Shown: in pieces, positions 42,412-53,031 of the stretch
Layout: every line of letters begins with the position of its first letter
How positions within the stretch are numbered: the stretch's first letter is position 1
Source: an uncultured Bacilli bacterium
Lineage (GTDB): Bacteria > Bacillota_I > Bacilli_A > RF39 > UBA660
Length of the DNA stretch: 64,000 bases
Assembly (NCBI GenBank): GCA_910577505.1
Contig: CAJTLN010000001.1
Span: 496,001 to 560,000, forward strand
Reading direction: 5' to 3'
Program-made: the position numbers and the translations under genes
Notes under the pieces: model-generated
Database searches by the model: none
Told to the model about the DNA's origin: nothing
What the model saw: the letters and a program-made list of their open reading frames with translations, nothing else

Positions 42412-43881
42412 ATGAAAAAATTAGATAAATTAATAGAATATTTAAAAGGTATAGATGAAAGAAGTTACATTGTTAATATCATGCATTGGGAAATGGATAC
42501 AATAGCTCCAAAAAAATCTTTTGACTATCTAAGTGAAGTCAAAAATAAAGTAGAGATGGAATGTTTTAAAATGTCTACCAGTTCTGAATTTAAATCTCTA
42601 GTAAGTGATGTAATAAATGATAAAGAATTTAAAAGTTTATCTTTAGAAGAACAAAGATACATTGAAGAATTAATGGAAGATATCATAAGAGAAGAAAAAG
42701 TACCAGAAAAATTTATGGCGAAATATCTGGATTTATGTGATAAATCAAACAACGCTTGGGCTGAAGCAAAAGAAAAAAATGATTATAATATTTTTAAACC
42801 ATATTTAGAACAAATAGTTGAATTAACTAAAGAATACTATAATTATATGTTTCCTGATTGCGATAATCTTTACGACCAAATGCTTGATACTTATGAAAAA
42901 GGCATGACAAGAAAAGAAATAGATAAACTATTTGATGAACTAAAAAAAGAAATAATTCCTTTAGTAAAAAACTTAAAACTTAAAAATTTAAAACATTATA
43001 AAATTAAATTTAATGATAGTGAACTTATAGAAATTTCTAAGTATCTTCTAGATTATATTGGTTTTGATAATGATAGAGGAGCATTAGGAATTTATCCCCA
43101 TGGCTATACTAATAAGATAAATAATAATGACGTTAGAATAGCATTCTCGCAAAATAAAAGAATATTTGACCATGTCTGTACAATTATTCATGAAGGCGGT
43201 CATGGAATATATGAACAAAGTATTGGTAAAAACTTAAGTAAATATGCAACATATAGTATTGGCAAATATGCTCTTCATGAAAGTCAATCAAGATTCTTTG
43301 AGAATATCTTAGGAAGAAATAAAAATTTCTGGATTCCAATTTATAGCGAATTAAAAGAAAAAATGAAGCTAGATTTATCTTTAGATGAATTTATGGAATA
43401 TTTAAATGACGCTAAACCATCATACAAGCGAACTGAAGCAGACGAACTAACTTATTGTCTTCACATTATAATGCGTTATGAAATAGAAAGAGATTTATTT
43501 GCTAACAAAATATCTGCTGAAAACTTAGAAACAATATGGAATGAAAAAACTAAAGAATACTTTGGACTTGATGTAGTAAATGCATCAGATGGCATTTTAC
43601 AAGATGTTCATTGGTCACAAGGAAGCTTCGGTTACTTCCCATCTTACCTTTTAGGTTCAATTCTTGATGGAATGTTATTAGAAGCTATCGAAAGAGATTT
43701 AGGTTCAATAGATGAACTATTATCTACAGGTAGAATAAAAGAAATAACAAAATACTTGCAAGAAAATATTCATACCTTTGGTGGTGCTTATACATTTAAA
43801 GAAGTAGTAAGTAGAGTATGCCAAAAAGAATTAAGTGTTGAACCATTAATTAAATACTTTGAAAGTAAATATAAGAATTAG
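42412..43881 (+). CDS. M32 family metallocarboxypeptidase
   Basis: A 489-residue cytoplasmic zinc carboxypeptidase (Taq type). The catalytic HEGGH is at 260-264 in IIHEGGHGIYEQ; the third ligand and specificity regions follow in LHESQSRFFENILGR (a conserved M32 motif HESQSRLWEN) and LTYCLHIIMRYEIE. The typical N-terminal lid (helices 1-100) is present. M32 enzymes cut single residues from peptide C-termini. Length is normal. Confidence 0.93.
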   Translation: MKKLDKLIEYLKGIDERSYIVNIMHWEMDTIAPKKSFDYLSEVKNKVEMECFKMSTSSEFKSLVSDVINDKEFKSLSLEEQRYIEELMEDIIREEKVPEKFMAKYLDLCDKSNNAWAEAKEKNDYNIFKPYLEQIVELTKEYYNYMFPDCDNLYDQMLDTYEKGMTRKEIDKLFDELKKEIIPLVKNLKLKNLKHYKIKFNDSELIEISKYLLDYIGFDNDRGALGIYPHGYTNKINNNDVRIAFSQNKRIFDHVCTIIHEGGHGIYEQSIGKNLSKYATYSIGKYALHESQSRFFENILGRNKNFWIPIYSELKEKMKLDLSLDEFMEYLNDAKPSYKRTEADELTYCLHIIMRYEIERDLFANKISAENLETIWNEKTKEYFGLDVVNASDGILQDVHWSQGSFGYFPSYLLGSILDGMLLEAIERDLGSIDELLSTGRIKEITKYLQENIHTFGGAYTFKEVVSRVCQKELSVEPLIKYFESKYKN

Positions 43882-43890
43882 GTACTTGCT

Positions 43891-44754
43891 ATGAATGGAA
43901 TTTTATTAATAAACAAACCAATTAACTTTACATCTCGTGATGTCGTAAATAAGCTGTCAGGCATTTTACATACAAAAAAAATTGGTCATACAGGAACACT
44001 AGATCCAATAGCAACAGGTGTCCTTGTCATCTGTGTAGGCAATACTACTAAATTATGTGAAATACTAACAAGTGAATATAAAGAATACATAGCAACTATT
44101 AAACTAGGTATTAAAACTGATACTTTAGATATAACAGGGAATGTAATTGAAGAAAAAGAATTTAATGTAAACGAGACTCTTATAAAAGAAGTATTAAATA
44201 GTTTCTTAGGTAAAAGTATTCAAACTACACCAATATATTCAGCAGTAAAAGTAAATGGTAAGAAACTATATGAATATGCTCGTGAAGGCAAGTCTATTGA
44301 ACTCCCAAAACGTGAAATAAATATAAAAAGTATTGAATTATTATCATATAAAAATGACGAAATATCTTTTAAAGCAACAGTTTCTAAAGGAACATATATA
44401 AGAGCCTTAATTGATGATATCTGTGCTAAATTAAATACAGTAGGAACAATGTCCTCACTTGTTAGAACAAAACAAGGAAAATTTACACTAAAAGCTACAT
44501 ATACTTTACAAGACATAGAAGAAAATAACTATAAAGTTCTAAATATCGAAGAAGCTTTAAGTGACTTAAATACTATTGAAATAGATGATAAACTATATGA
44601 GAAAGTAAAAAATGGCTCTATTATCGATAAAACATTTAAAAGCGATATTGCTTGCCTAAAATATCAAAATAAAATAATAGCAATATACAAAACTTATGAT
44701 AAAGATGATACTAAAGCTAAACCATTTAAAATGTTTATAGATAATAATAACTAG
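43891..44754 (+). CDS. truB: tRNA pseudouridine-55 synthase TruB
   Basis: A 287-residue enzyme that makes pseudouridine 55 in the T-loop of tRNAs. GILLINKPINFTSRDVVNKL opens the protein; the catalytic aspartate is Asp38 in HTGTLDPIATG. The conserved KLYEYAREG and TYIRALIDDI segments follow. In most Firmicutes truB directly follows rbfA; here three genes lie between. The gene overlaps no neighbour and starts after AGGTACTTGCT, a weak ribosome binding site. Confidence 0.95.
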   Translation: MNGILLINKPINFTSRDVVNKLSGILHTKKIGHTGTLDPIATGVLVICVGNTTKLCEILTSEYKEYIATIKLGIKTDTLDITGNVIEEKEFNVNETLIKEVLNSFLGKSIQTTPIYSAVKVNGKKLYEYAREGKSIELPKREINIKSIELLSYKNDEISFKATVSKGTYIRALIDDICAKLNTVGTMSSLVRTKQGKFTLKATYTLQDIEENNYKVLNIEEALSDLNTIEIDDKLYEKVKNGSIIDKTFKSDIACLKYQNKIIAIYKTYDKDDTKAKPFKMFIDNNN

Positions 44755-44777
44755 ATATGTTAAAAAAGTCTAAAATA

Positions 44778-44888
44778 CTTGCATTATAACTAAATATCTG
44801 TTATATTAATCAAGTAAGTTTAATCTTGGTTTGGATTTTCTCCGAATCTATACTCAGACTAAACGGATAAACTATAAAAGGAGGAATA
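44778..44888 (+). promoter_or_regulatory. Promoter and long leader of rpsO
   Basis: TTGCAT near 44780 and TATATT near 44812 are a possible promoter. About 75 bases of leader follow, containing GGATTTTCTCCGAATC and ACTCAGACTAAACGGATAAACT, which can pair with one another in more than one way before AGGAGGA. Ribosomal protein S15 often controls its own mRNA through such a leader. Whether this one is an S15-binding structure cannot be told by eye. Confidence 0.4.
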
Positions 44889-44892
44889 AACA

Positions 44893-45162
44893 ATGGCAAT
44901 TTCAAAAGAAAGAAAAGCTGAACTTGTTAAACAATTTGGTAAGAATGAAAAAGATAGTGGAGCTACTGAAGTTCAAATCGCTATTCTTACAGAAGAAATT
45001 AACAATTTAACAGAACATTTAAAAACTCACATTCATGATTTCCATTCTAAACGTGGACTTCAAATGATGGTTGGTAAAAGAAGAAGTTTACTAGATTATT
45101 TAAAGAAAAATGATGTAGTAAGCTATAGAAAAACTATTGAAGCTCTAGGCATCAGAAAATAG
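44893..45162 (+). CDS. rpsO: 30S ribosomal protein S15
   Basis: An 89-residue ribosomal protein that binds 16S rRNA and starts 30S platform assembly. [35 protein letters not shown] and [27 protein letters not shown] are the classical S15 sequence. AAAAGGAGGAA is a strong ribosome binding site. It has its own terminator and precedes pnp, as in many bacteria. Confidence 0.97.
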   Translation: MAISKERKAELVKQFGKNEKDSGATEVQIAILTEEINNLTEHLKTHIHDFHSKRGLQMMVGKRRSLLDYLKKNDVVSYRKTIEALGIRK

Positions 45163-45173
45163 TAATAAAAGTA

Positions 45174-45200
45174 GGCACTTATTTTTAAGTGTCTTTTTTT
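45174..45200 (+). terminator. Terminator after rpsO
   Basis: GGCACTTA / TAAGTGTC stem with a T-rich loop and T run. Confidence 0.8.
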
Positions 45201-45254
45201 AGGAGAAATCCATAATATATTTAGTTTTATAACTAATAGGAGAGGTAAAGTAAA

Positions 45255-47504
45255 ATGAGTAAAAAAGTATTCGAGTTAGATTTCTTAGGCAAAAAATTAG
45301 TAGTTGAAACAGGAGAACTTGCAAAACAAGCAAACGGTTCTGTTTTAGTAAGATATGGAGATACTGTTATCCTAACAGCAGCAGTAATGGGACATACTCC
45401 TATTACTCAAGATTTCTTCCCATTAACAGTTTTATATCAAGAAAAATTATATTCAGTAGGTAAAATACCAGGTGGATTTATTAAAAGAGAAGGACGTCCA
45501 ACAGATCAAGCTACATTAACAGCAAGATTAATTGACCGCCCAATTCGTCCAATGTTTGATGAAAACTTCCGTAACGAAGTTCAAGTAATCAATACAGTAT
45601 TATCAGTAGATCAAGATAACTCACCAGAAATGGCAGCTTTATTAGGTTCATCTCTTGCTCTAACAATAAGTGATATTCCGTTTGATGGTCCAGTAGCAGG
45701 AGTTATCGTAGGTAAAATTGGTAAAGAATATATTATTAATCCTACAGTAGAACAATCAGAAGAATCTTCAATTCATTTAACAGTAGCAGGTACTAAAGAT
45801 GCTATCTGTATGGTTGAAGCAGGTTCTAAAGAAGTTAGTGAAAAAGACATGCTAGGAGCATTAATGTTTGGACATGAACATATTAAGATGCTATGTGAAT
45901 TCCAAGAGAAGATTGCTTCTGAAATAGGAAAACCAAAAGTAGAAGTAGAATTAGCTAAAATAGATGAAGAAGTTGAACGTGACGTTAAAGAATATGCAAC
46001 TGATAGAATGTATGAAGCATTATCTTCTGATAAATCTAAATTAGATAAATATGCAGATATAGATGCAGTTAAAGAAGCAACATTAGAAAATTTTGCTGAA
46101 ATATATAGCGAAAGAGAAAACTGTGATGAATTATTAAGTCAAGTTAAGAAAGTTGTTAACGAAATTGAAGGTCTTGTTCTTCGTCGTATGATAACTAAAG
46201 ATAAAAAACGTTCAGATGGTCGTGGAATGAAAGAAATTCGCCCATTATCAGCTATGATTGATTTATTACCAAGAACTCATGGTTCAGCAGTATTTACAAG
46301 AGGTGAGACTCAATCTCTTGCTACAACTACTCTAGGTTCACTAGAAGAAAATCAAATTCTAGATGGATTAGGATTAGAAGCAACAAAACGCTTCATGTTA
46401 CATTATAACTTCCCACAATTCTCAGTAGGTGAAGTAGGACGCTATGGTTCTCCAGGACGTCGTGAAATTGGTCATGGAGCACTAGGAGAAAGAGCACTTC
46501 TTCAAGTAATGCCAGATGAAAAAGAATTCCCATACACAGTACGTGTAGTATCTGAAATTCTAGAATCAAATGGCTCATCTTCACAAGCTACAATTTGTGC
46601 AGGTTGCTTAAGTTTAATGGCAGCTGGTGTACCAATTAAAGCTCCAGTAGCAGGTATTGCAATGGGACTTATTACTAGCGAAGATGGTAAAAAATATACA
46701 ATATTAACTGATATCCAAGGATTAGAAGATCATATGGGAGATATGGACTTCAAAGTAGCTGGTACAAGAAAAGGTATCACAGCTCTACAAATGGATATTA
46801 AGATAAAAGGTGTAACAGAAAAAATATTAAAAGAAGCCTTAGCTCAAGCCAAAGAAGCACGTATGGAAATATTAGATGTTATGGAATCAGTTATTCCAGA
46901 ACCAAGAAAAGAATTATCTAAATACGCTCCAAAAATTGAAATCTTACACATCAATCCTGATAAGATTAAAGACGTTATCGGTAAAGGTGGAGACATGATT
47001 ACTAAAATAATCTTAGAAGCATCTCATGTTACTGCTGTAAATGATGTTAATGCAGTTAAAGTTGATCTACAAGATGATGGAACAGTCTTAATCTATCATC
47101 AAGATAAAGAAATAATTGAAAAAACTAAAGAAATGATTGAAGCAGTAGCTCGTGAAGTAGAAGAGGGTAAAGTATATACAGGTAAAGTAGTTAAAGTAGA
47201 AGACTTTGGTTGCTTTGTAGAATTATGGCCAGGATGTGAAGGATTATGTCACGTATCACAACTTGCTTGGGAAAGAGTAGAAAAGCCATCTAGTATGTTT
47301 AAAGTTGGCGACGAAATAATCGTTAAAGCTGAAGGATACGACAATAGAAATCGTCTAAATCTATCTCGTAAAGCAGCATTACCAAAACCAGAAAAGAAAG
47401 AAATAAAAAAAGATAAAGATACTAAAGAAGTTAAAGAAGATAAAAAATCTTCTAAAAAAGAAGAAAAAAAAGAAACAAAAACTTCTAAAAAAACAGACAA
47501 ATAA
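45255..47504 (+). CDS. pnp: Polynucleotide phosphorylase
   Basis: A 749-residue 3'-5' exoribonuclease that degrades RNA by phosphorolysis and forms a trimeric ring. It has two RNase PH domains ([15 protein letters not shown] in the first; [16 protein letters not shown] and [15 protein letters not shown] in the second), a KH domain ([14 protein letters not shown], near 575) and an S1 domain ([21 protein letters not shown]). A Lys/Glu-rich tail of about 40 residues ends the protein. AGGAGAGG precedes the ATG. Length is slightly longer than usual because of the tail. Confidence 0.97.
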   Translation: MSKKVFELDFLGKKLVVETGELAKQANGSVLVRYGDTVILTAAVMGHTPITQDFFPLTVLYQEKLYSVGKIPGGFIKREGRPTDQATLTARLIDRPIRPMFDENFRNEVQVINTVLSVDQDNSPEMAALLGSSLALTISDIPFDGPVAGVIVGKIGKEYIINPTVEQSEESSIHLTVAGTKDAICMVEAGSKEVSEKDMLGALMFGHEHIKMLCEFQEKIASEIGKPKVEVELAKIDEEVERDVKEYATDRMYEALSSDKSKLDKYADIDAVKEATLENFAEIYSERENCDELLSQVKKVVNEIEGLVLRRMITKDKKRSDGRGMKEIRPLSAMIDLLPRTHGSAVFTRGETQSLATTTLGSLEENQILDGLGLEATKRFMLHYNFPQFSVGEVGRYGSPGRREIGHGALGERALLQVMPDEKEFPYTVRVVSEILESNGSSSQATICAGCLSLMAAGVPIKAPVAGIAMGLITSEDGKKYTILTDIQGLEDHMGDMDFKVAGTRKGITALQMDIKIKGVTEKILKEALAQAKEARMEILDVMESVIPEPRKELSKYAPKIEILHINPDKIKDVIGKGGDMITKIILEASHVTAVNDVNAVKVDLQDDGTVLIYHQDKEIIEKTKEMIEAVAREVEEGKVYTGKVVKVEDFGCFVELWPGCEGLCHVSQLAWERVEKPSSMFKVGDEIIVKAEGYDNRNRLNLSRKAALPKPEKKEIKKDKDTKEVKEDKKSSKKEEKKETKTSKKTDK

Positions 47505-47532
47505 AAAATATCTCGTATGAGATATTTTTTTA
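47503..47532. terminator. Bidirectional terminator between pnp and the 47530 gene
   Basis: AAAAAATATCTC / GAGATATTTTTT with GTAT loop between convergent genes. Confidence 0.85.
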
Positions 47533-49590
47533 CATTACAGGTTCAGGATTAGGATTAGCAGGGTCTATAAGATAACCATAATCACCATTATTATCATAAT
47601 AATCTTTTATTGTAGGATCATAATCGCCTGAAATAGTTGTAATAATTTTTCCAACAGGAGTATCTTTTAATGCGTTCATAAAATCTTCTTGTTGTTTTTT
47701 CATTTCTTCATCACTTAATTGAACTGCTGAATCAGTATTAATATTTGCTACTTCACTAGTCCAATCTTCAGTAACAGCAAGAGATACAGATATATGTTCT
47801 TTTCCCATTTTTAAAGAACCATCAAAAGAGAATTTAGCTCTTTCATTATTAATATCTTTAACAAATTTAATACTACCAGTAATTGTATCTTCATCAGCAA
47901 TTAATGAGTAATCAAACTCAATACCTTTTTCATTCCATTGTTTGATATCTAATGTTGCAACTTCCTTATCATTATATTTTACAGATACTTTTGTATTATC
48001 GCCATTTTTCTTACCAACAATTTCAACAGTATTTTCTTCAATTTTACCAGTATCTTCATTTTCAACTTTAGACTTCAACATAGCTTCATAATAATTTTCA
48101 TTAAAGTAATAATGGAAATCTACATTTTCTTCACTATTAGATAAACCAAATCCAACAATTTCATTTTTTGTACCATAAGTATAAATACTTGTTGTAATTG
48201 TCCCACTTCTATCGATAATTTCATTATCTTCATTATTTTCATCAGTTATTTTAATTTCTTCAAGTGCTTTCTTTAATTCATCCTCTGTAACATCGGCTGA
48301 TTTAGCTATTATTTCAACAGCTTTGTTATCTTTTACAATTCCATCTATAATAAAATTAATTGTATTAGTTAGTGTTTTATAATCTATTTCATATTTATTA
48401 TTTGACACTTTAATAGTTTTACCATCTATTGTAATAGAAGTATCTTCTTTTGATAATTTACTTTCATCAATACTATCAACTAATAATTGAGAAAATTTAT
48501 CAGTAATATAATTAATATCTTCGCTACTTAATTTATTTGCATTATCAAATAAGTCTTCACTATTAAACAAAGAGAATATATCTTTAGTTTGTTCAGGATC
48601 AACTAATCCTTTATAAATATAACCTCTATAACTAGAATATTTTTCATAAGCTTTATCATCTTTAATATAGTAATAATAACTATGTTCTACATTAGAAGAA
48701 AGATTCTTTATAGCAATACCTTCTTGAATAGTCTTTTTAACAGGGTCAACTCCAAAATTAATATTATATGAGTAACCAGTATAATCTTTTAATTCTTCTA
48801 TATTAGTATCAAAAGATGCTTCAATATCATATATTGCTTTACTATGCACTAAATCATTAGTCGTAGTACTAATTTCTTTTACAACATTTTTAATTGATGT
48901 TTCATAAACATTCTTTGGATTACTAAAATAAGTCTTCATTATAAATGGATAAACAACAAAATATCCTAAAGCTGCTAATGCGATTAAAATTACAAGAATA
49001 ATAACAATAACAGGTCCTTTCTTTTTCTTTTTAGGTAATTCAGTACTTGCAGCTACAAACCCAATATCAGTAGCATTATTAACTCCTGTTAATGGAACAC
49101 TAGGTCCAAAAACACCATTATTTGGAACATTATTTGTATTTGAAGATGGAGTTGCAGGAATCTCAGGTTGAGTAGGTTGAGCAACTGGTACTGATTGTTG
49201 AACAACATCTGTTTGTAATACTGGTTGTTGGATATTGTTAGTTGTTGGTACAGCAGGTGCTTGTTGCACACTTACATTTTGTTGTTCAGGTGCTTGTGGT
49301 GTTGTCTCCACAGGAGTTGGAACTTGCACAGGAGCAACTGCTTGAGGTTGAACAATAGCTTGTTGTGTAACATCGCTTTGTATTTGTGGTTGTTGAGCGG
49401 CTTGTTGAACTGGTTGAGATACAGGTTGTGCTACTTGAACTGGTTGAGGATTTTGTACTGGAGCAACAGGTGTTTGTGCAACAGCAGCTTGTTGTTGAGG
49501 TTGAGCCGCAACTTGAGGAGTTACAGGCTGAACAGGGACTTGTCCTCCAATTGGTTGAGAGTTAGGATTAATATTGTTTTGTTCATTCAC
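47530..49590 (-). CDS. Membrane-anchored protein with Gln/Pro-rich cytoplasmic tail, paralogue of the 50919 gene
   Basis: About 686 residues. The first 195 are a disordered tail of Gln, Pro, Val and Ala (PVQPVTPQVAAQPQQQAA type). One membrane helix (about 203-225) follows KKKKKG. The outer domain of about 450 residues has long strands and helices. Its signatures (NPKNVYETSIKNV, ITIDGKTIKVSNNKYEIDYKTL, DFHYYFNENYYEA) are shared with the 50919 protein (SPKTVFKNSINNL, KVKVTKYSYTLNEEAV, YFHYYTDG), so they are paralogues. The start is uncertain: GTG 49590 fits AGAAGTGA best; the frame is open to a GTG at 49599. Function unknown. Confidence 0.78.
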   Translation of the reverse strand: MNEQNNINPNSQPIGGQVPVQPVTPQVAAQPQQQAAVAQTPVAPVQNPQPVQVAQPVSQPVQQAAQQPQIQSDVTQQAIVQPQAVAPVQVPTPVETTPQAPEQQNVSVQQAPAVPTTNNIQQPVLQTDVVQQSVPVAQPTQPEIPATPSSNTNNVPNNGVFGPSVPLTGVNNATDIGFVAASTELPKKKKKGPVIVIILVILIALAALGYFVVYPFIMKTYFSNPKNVYETSIKNVVKEISTTTNDLVHSKAIYDIEASFDTNIEELKDYTGYSYNINFGVDPVKKTIQEGIAIKNLSSNVEHSYYYYIKDDKAYEKYSSYRGYIYKGLVDPEQTKDIFSLFNSEDLFDNANKLSSEDINYITDKFSQLLVDSIDESKLSKEDTSITIDGKTIKVSNNKYEIDYKTLTNTINFIIDGIVKDNKAVEIIAKSADVTEDELKKALEEIKITDENNEDNEIIDRSGTITTSIYTYGTKNEIVGFGLSNSEENVDFHYYFNENYYEAMLKSKVENEDTGKIEENTVEIVGKKNGDNTKVSVKYNDKEVATLDIKQWNEKGIEFDYSLIADEDTITGSIKFVKDINNERAKFSFDGSLKMGKEHISVSLAVTEDWTSEVANINTDSAVQLSDEEMKKQQEDFMNALKDTPVGKIITTISGDYDPTIKDYYDNNGDYGYLIDPANPNPEPVM

Positions 49591-49668
49591 AATAATCACT
49601 TCTTTCTTATATTATATATTTACTCTATTCTTATTGATTATATCATAAAGACCAAAATAAATACATAA

Positions 49669-49695
49669 AAAAATGGTTATAAATAACCATTAATT
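49669..49695 (-). terminator. Terminator of the DD-carboxypeptidase gene
   Basis: On the minus strand, AATGGTTA / TAACCATT stem with a TTTA loop, followed by seven T. It overlaps the stop codon. Confidence 0.8.
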
Positions 49696-50816
49696 ATTTT
49701 TTTAAAGAAACTAAAGTATAAAGAGAAAAAGTTGTGCTTTTTAACAGATTCATTTATAACTAAATCTACTGTTTTAACAATTTTTCCGTTGTTGTCTACA
49801 ACTTCTAACTTACCAACAATATCTCCTTTATTAATTGGTGCAAATATTTTATTTTTTATAATATTATATGTATAACTCTTATCTTCATTTTGCTTAATTA
49901 AATCTGTTACGTCATCTTTTACTGACATTGTACCTTTTTGAGCTTTACCTTTATTTATAAAAATTTCACCAACAATTTTATCTTTTGTTAAGATATTATT
50001 TAATTTATAAGTCGTAAAAGCATAATTAAGCATGCTTGTTGTATCTTCACTCCTATGTTCTGTAGTATCAGCACCCATAACAACTGTAACAAATCTTATA
50101 TTATTTTTTTTTGCTGTTGAAGCAAGACAATATCCAGCAGTAGAAGTATATCCTGTTTTTAAGCCATCAACACCATCATAAAATCTTACTAATTTATTGG
50201 TATTTACTAACCACGTTTTCGTTCCATCAGGTTTTATTAAGTAATCCTCGTAAAGTGAAGTATAGTTTAATATTTTATCATGTTTTAAAAGTTCTAAAGC
50301 AATTTGACTCATATCATAAGCAGAAGAATAGTGGTCATTCTCATCTAATCCATGAACATTCATAAAGTGTGTGTTTTTTAAACCTAATTCCTCAACTTTA
50401 TCATTCATCATATTAACAAATTCATCAGTACTACCAGCAATATGCTCGGCCATAGCAACCGCTGCATCATTACCACTAGCAATTGCAATACTTTTAACTA
50501 ATTGTTCAACTTCTATCTGCATATTTTCTTGTAAAAAAACTTGACTTCCTCCCATACTAGAAGCGTTTTTACTAATTAAAACTTTATCAGTAAGAGAAAT
50601 AATTTCATTATCAATAGATTCCATTATTAGTAATAAAGTCATCATTTTTGTCATTGAAGCTGGAGGTCTTCTTTCATCTTTATTAACCTCATATAATAAA
50701 GAATTAGTAGTAGGTTCAATTAATACAGCTGAACTGCTATAATGAGTTAATTCAAGAGCAAAAGTAAAACGTATAGAAGCAAAAAGTATAAATATTCCAA
50801 ATAATATTTTTTTCAT
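49677..50816 (-). CDS. D-alanyl-D-alanine carboxypeptidase (DacF/PBP5 type)
   Basis: A 379-residue peptidoglycan-trimming enzyme outside the membrane. The signal peptide covers residues 1-20. The penicillin-binding motifs are Ser54-Lys57 (SMTK), SGN at 114-116 and KTG at 220-222. A C-terminal beta domain (VKDDVTDLIKQNEDK and beyond) and a final hydrophobic/basic tail (FFSLYFSFFKKIINGYL) that can lie on the membrane match PBP5/DacF. Sporulating Firmicutes use such enzymes to set crosslinking. It is flanked on both sides by two paralogous anchored proteins. Confidence 0.92.
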   Translation of the reverse strand: MKKILFGIFILFASIRFTFALELTHYSSSAVLIEPTTNSLLYEVNKDERRPPASMTKMMTLLLIMESIDNEIISLTDKVLISKNASSMGGSQVFLQENMQIEVEQLVKSIAIASGNDAAVAMAEHIAGSTDEFVNMMNDKVEELGLKNTHFMNVHGLDENDHYSSAYDMSQIALELLKHDKILNYTSLYEDYLIKPDGTKTWLVNTNKLVRFYDGVDGLKTGYTSTAGYCLASTAKKNNIRFVTVVMGADTTEHRSEDTTSMLNYAFTTYKLNNILTKDKIVGEIFINKGKAQKGTMSVKDDVTDLIKQNEDKSYTYNIIKNKIFAPINKGDIVGKLEVVDNNGKIVKTVDLVINESVKKHNFFSLYFSFFKKIINGYL

Positions 50817-50918
50817 TAAATCACCTTAATAAAAAATATGAGTAAAAAAAATTTTTATTACTTTATAAATTTGAAATGTATGTTATAATGAAAAAATAGA
50901 AAGAGGTTTGAAGTTTAT

Positions 50919-52937
50919 ATGACAAATGAAGTGAATAATGGCTCAGTGACAGTTAATCAAACACCTGAAACTCAACCATTAAATCAGGGATATCCTGATT
51001 CAACAATTAATCCTACTGTTAATATGGCGCAACCACCAAAAGAAAATCCCCTAAAAAAATTTGGTATAGCTCCTATTATTGGTATAGCAGTAGTAGTTTT
51101 TCTTTTAGTTGCTGGTGTTATTTTTAAAACAGTAACATCATCACCTAAAACAGTATTTAAAAATAGTATCAATAATCTTTATAAAGGACTAAACAAAGGT
51201 ATTGATGAAGTTGAAGAACTAAATGAAAAATTTGATTTCACTAAAAAAGCATTAATTTTAAATGGTGATGTTAAATTTGATGCTAGTGAAAATATACTAA
51301 AAAATATCACTGGAGACTATGATATAAAGCTTAACGATTACTCCATAGGAGCAGAATTAGGAGTAGACATAAATAATGAAAGAATGGCTCTAAATGCTTT
51401 CTTAAAAGGAAAATCAGAAAAAATAGAGGTTCAAACATATTTTGAAGATGGAGCAGCGTATGTTGGATCAACTCTATTTGATGGTTTAATAAAAACAGAA
51501 GATGTTGAAATAGATTTCAATGAATTTACTGACTTATTCAATGAAATTGAAGAAAATACAGAATTTGAAGCAGAAAATTATGACTATGTAATTAAAGCAA
51601 TTAAAAATGCCTTAGTAAAATCATTAGATAATAAGTATATGGAAAAAGATAGTGACGAAATAAAAATTGCTGGTGAAAAAGTAAAAGTCACAAAATATAG
51701 TTATACATTAAATGAGGAAGCTGTTCAATCTATGGCTAGATCAATTACTGAACAGTTATTAGATGACAAAGAGTTTTCAAAAAAATTAGCTAAATTAATT
51801 GGGGAAGAAAAATCTGATATCGAAGACCAGTTAAAGGAAATGAAAAAAACATCTAAAGATATCGAATTTGATGGCAAAGTTGTAATTAACGTTTACCAAA
51901 AAGGATTATTTAATACGTCAGCAGGACTAAGTATTAAAATAGATAAAAAAGAATATTTCCACTATTATACTGATGGTGATAACCATGAAATTAAATTTGA
52001 TGATAATGGTGGAGAATACTATGGTACAGTTGTAGAAATAGTTTCTAAAAAGAAAAATAAAGAATCAGAAGTTACCTTAGAATATAATGGAGAAAAAGTT
52101 GGAGAATTTACTATAAGAGAATTATCTGATAAAAAGATGGATTTTGACTATAAAATAATTGACGAAGATGAAGAAGTTAAAGGAACTATCTATTTTACTT
52201 ATAATGAAGAAAAAACATCTATCAAAGGCGATTATAAATTTAAACTAGAATACGAAGGAGAATATGTGTCTTTGGAAGGATCTTATGGTATAGAATCTAA
52301 AGATTCATTAAGCAAAGTAGATTCTAGTAAAGTTATATCAGAGGATGATTTAGATGAAGAAAAAGTTCTAGAAAAAATAGAAGAAATAGCTAAGAAAGAT
52401 CAATCATTCCAAACTCTTTTGGATATAATTAAAGATCAAGAAGAAGAGTCTATAAAGTCCCATCTAAATTCTTATGGAATGTATAGTGTAGAAACAAGTG
52501 AAATAGAATCAATAGTAAAAAGAAGTAAACCGACTGTCTTATTTGTAGGTTCATCATATTATTCATCATATAGTGATGAAGCTGGTTATACATTATTTGA
52601 AAACATTCAAAAAGTTCAAAATGAATTAGATTTTTATAGTTATTTCTATAACTCATATAACGTTAATGATAACTTTAAAGATATGGTTAAAGATGCTAAA
52701 ATAACTTGTAAATATAAAGATAACACGGCTCTTGAACCTCCAGTTGCAAATCCAGTAGATGAAACACAAACTCCAGGAGTTTCACCAACTGCACCAACAG
52801 AAGAGTTTGCTAATAATTTATGTAGTGAATACCCAGTACTTTATTTTATAAAAGATGGCAAAGTAGTTAGTGCATTAAAAGGTATTGCAACAGTAGAAGA
52901 CATTAAAGAATCACTAAAAGAAATAGGTATTGAATAA
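50919..52937 (+). CDS. Membrane-anchored protein with C-terminal thioredoxin-like domain
   Basis: A 672-residue protein with an N-terminal tail of about 45 residues, one membrane helix (about 51-73) and a large outer domain homologous to that of the 47530 protein. After about residue 505 it gains a thioredoxin-like domain: PTVLFVGSSYYSSYSDEAGYTLFENI, DFYSYFYNS, then YPVLYFIKDGKVVSALKGIATVEDIKESL. The place of CxxC is filled by SSYYSS, so it lacks the redox cysteines. Two other cysteines (ITCKYK, NNLCSEY) flank an inserted Pro/Thr loop. Single gene with AGAGGTTTG as ribosome binding site. Confidence 0.78.
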   Translation: MTNEVNNGSVTVNQTPETQPLNQGYPDSTINPTVNMAQPPKENPLKKFGIAPIIGIAVVVFLLVAGVIFKTVTSSPKTVFKNSINNLYKGLNKGIDEVEELNEKFDFTKKALILNGDVKFDASENILKNITGDYDIKLNDYSIGAELGVDINNERMALNAFLKGKSEKIEVQTYFEDGAAYVGSTLFDGLIKTEDVEIDFNEFTDLFNEIEENTEFEAENYDYVIKAIKNALVKSLDNKYMEKDSDEIKIAGEKVKVTKYSYTLNEEAVQSMARSITEQLLDDKEFSKKLAKLIGEEKSDIEDQLKEMKKTSKDIEFDGKVVINVYQKGLFNTSAGLSIKIDKKEYFHYYTDGDNHEIKFDDNGGEYYGTVVEIVSKKKNKESEVTLEYNGEKVGEFTIRELSDKKMDFDYKIIDEDEEVKGTIYFTYNEEKTSIKGDYKFKLEYEGEYVSLEGSYGIESKDSLSKVDSSKVISEDDLDEEKVLEKIEEIAKKDQSFQTLLDIIKDQEEESIKSHLNSYGMYSVETSEIESIVKRSKPTVLFVGSSYYSSYSDEAGYTLFENIQKVQNELDFYSYFYNSYNVNDNFKDMVKDAKITCKYKDNTALEPPVANPVDETQTPGVSPTAPTEEFANNLCSEYPVLYFIKDGKVVSALKGIATVEDIKESLKEIGIE

Positions 52938-52941
52938 TAAA

Positions 52942-52974
52942 GAGATTGCTAAATAAAATAGCAATCTTTTTACT
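52942..52974 (+). terminator. Terminator after the 50919 gene
   Basis: AGATTGCTA / TAGCAATCT stem with an A-rich loop and a T run. Confidence 0.85.
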
Positions 52975-53002
52975 AGACAGTTATTAAAATATATAGTATA
53001 CT
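52974..53002 (+). promoter_or_regulatory. Promoter of the DUF4176 gene
   Basis: TAGACA (52974-52979), 17-base spacer, TATACT (52997-53002), 29 bases before the ATG. Confidence 0.7.
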
Positions 53003-53031
53003 TTAATAAGTAAAGTAAAGGGATGATTTAA

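Noticed and set aside
49225..49668. Plus-strand ORF of 147 codons rich in Leu, Cys and Trp
   Set aside because: It is antisense to the Gln/Pro-rich tail of the 47530 protein; the composition follows from the opposite strand.
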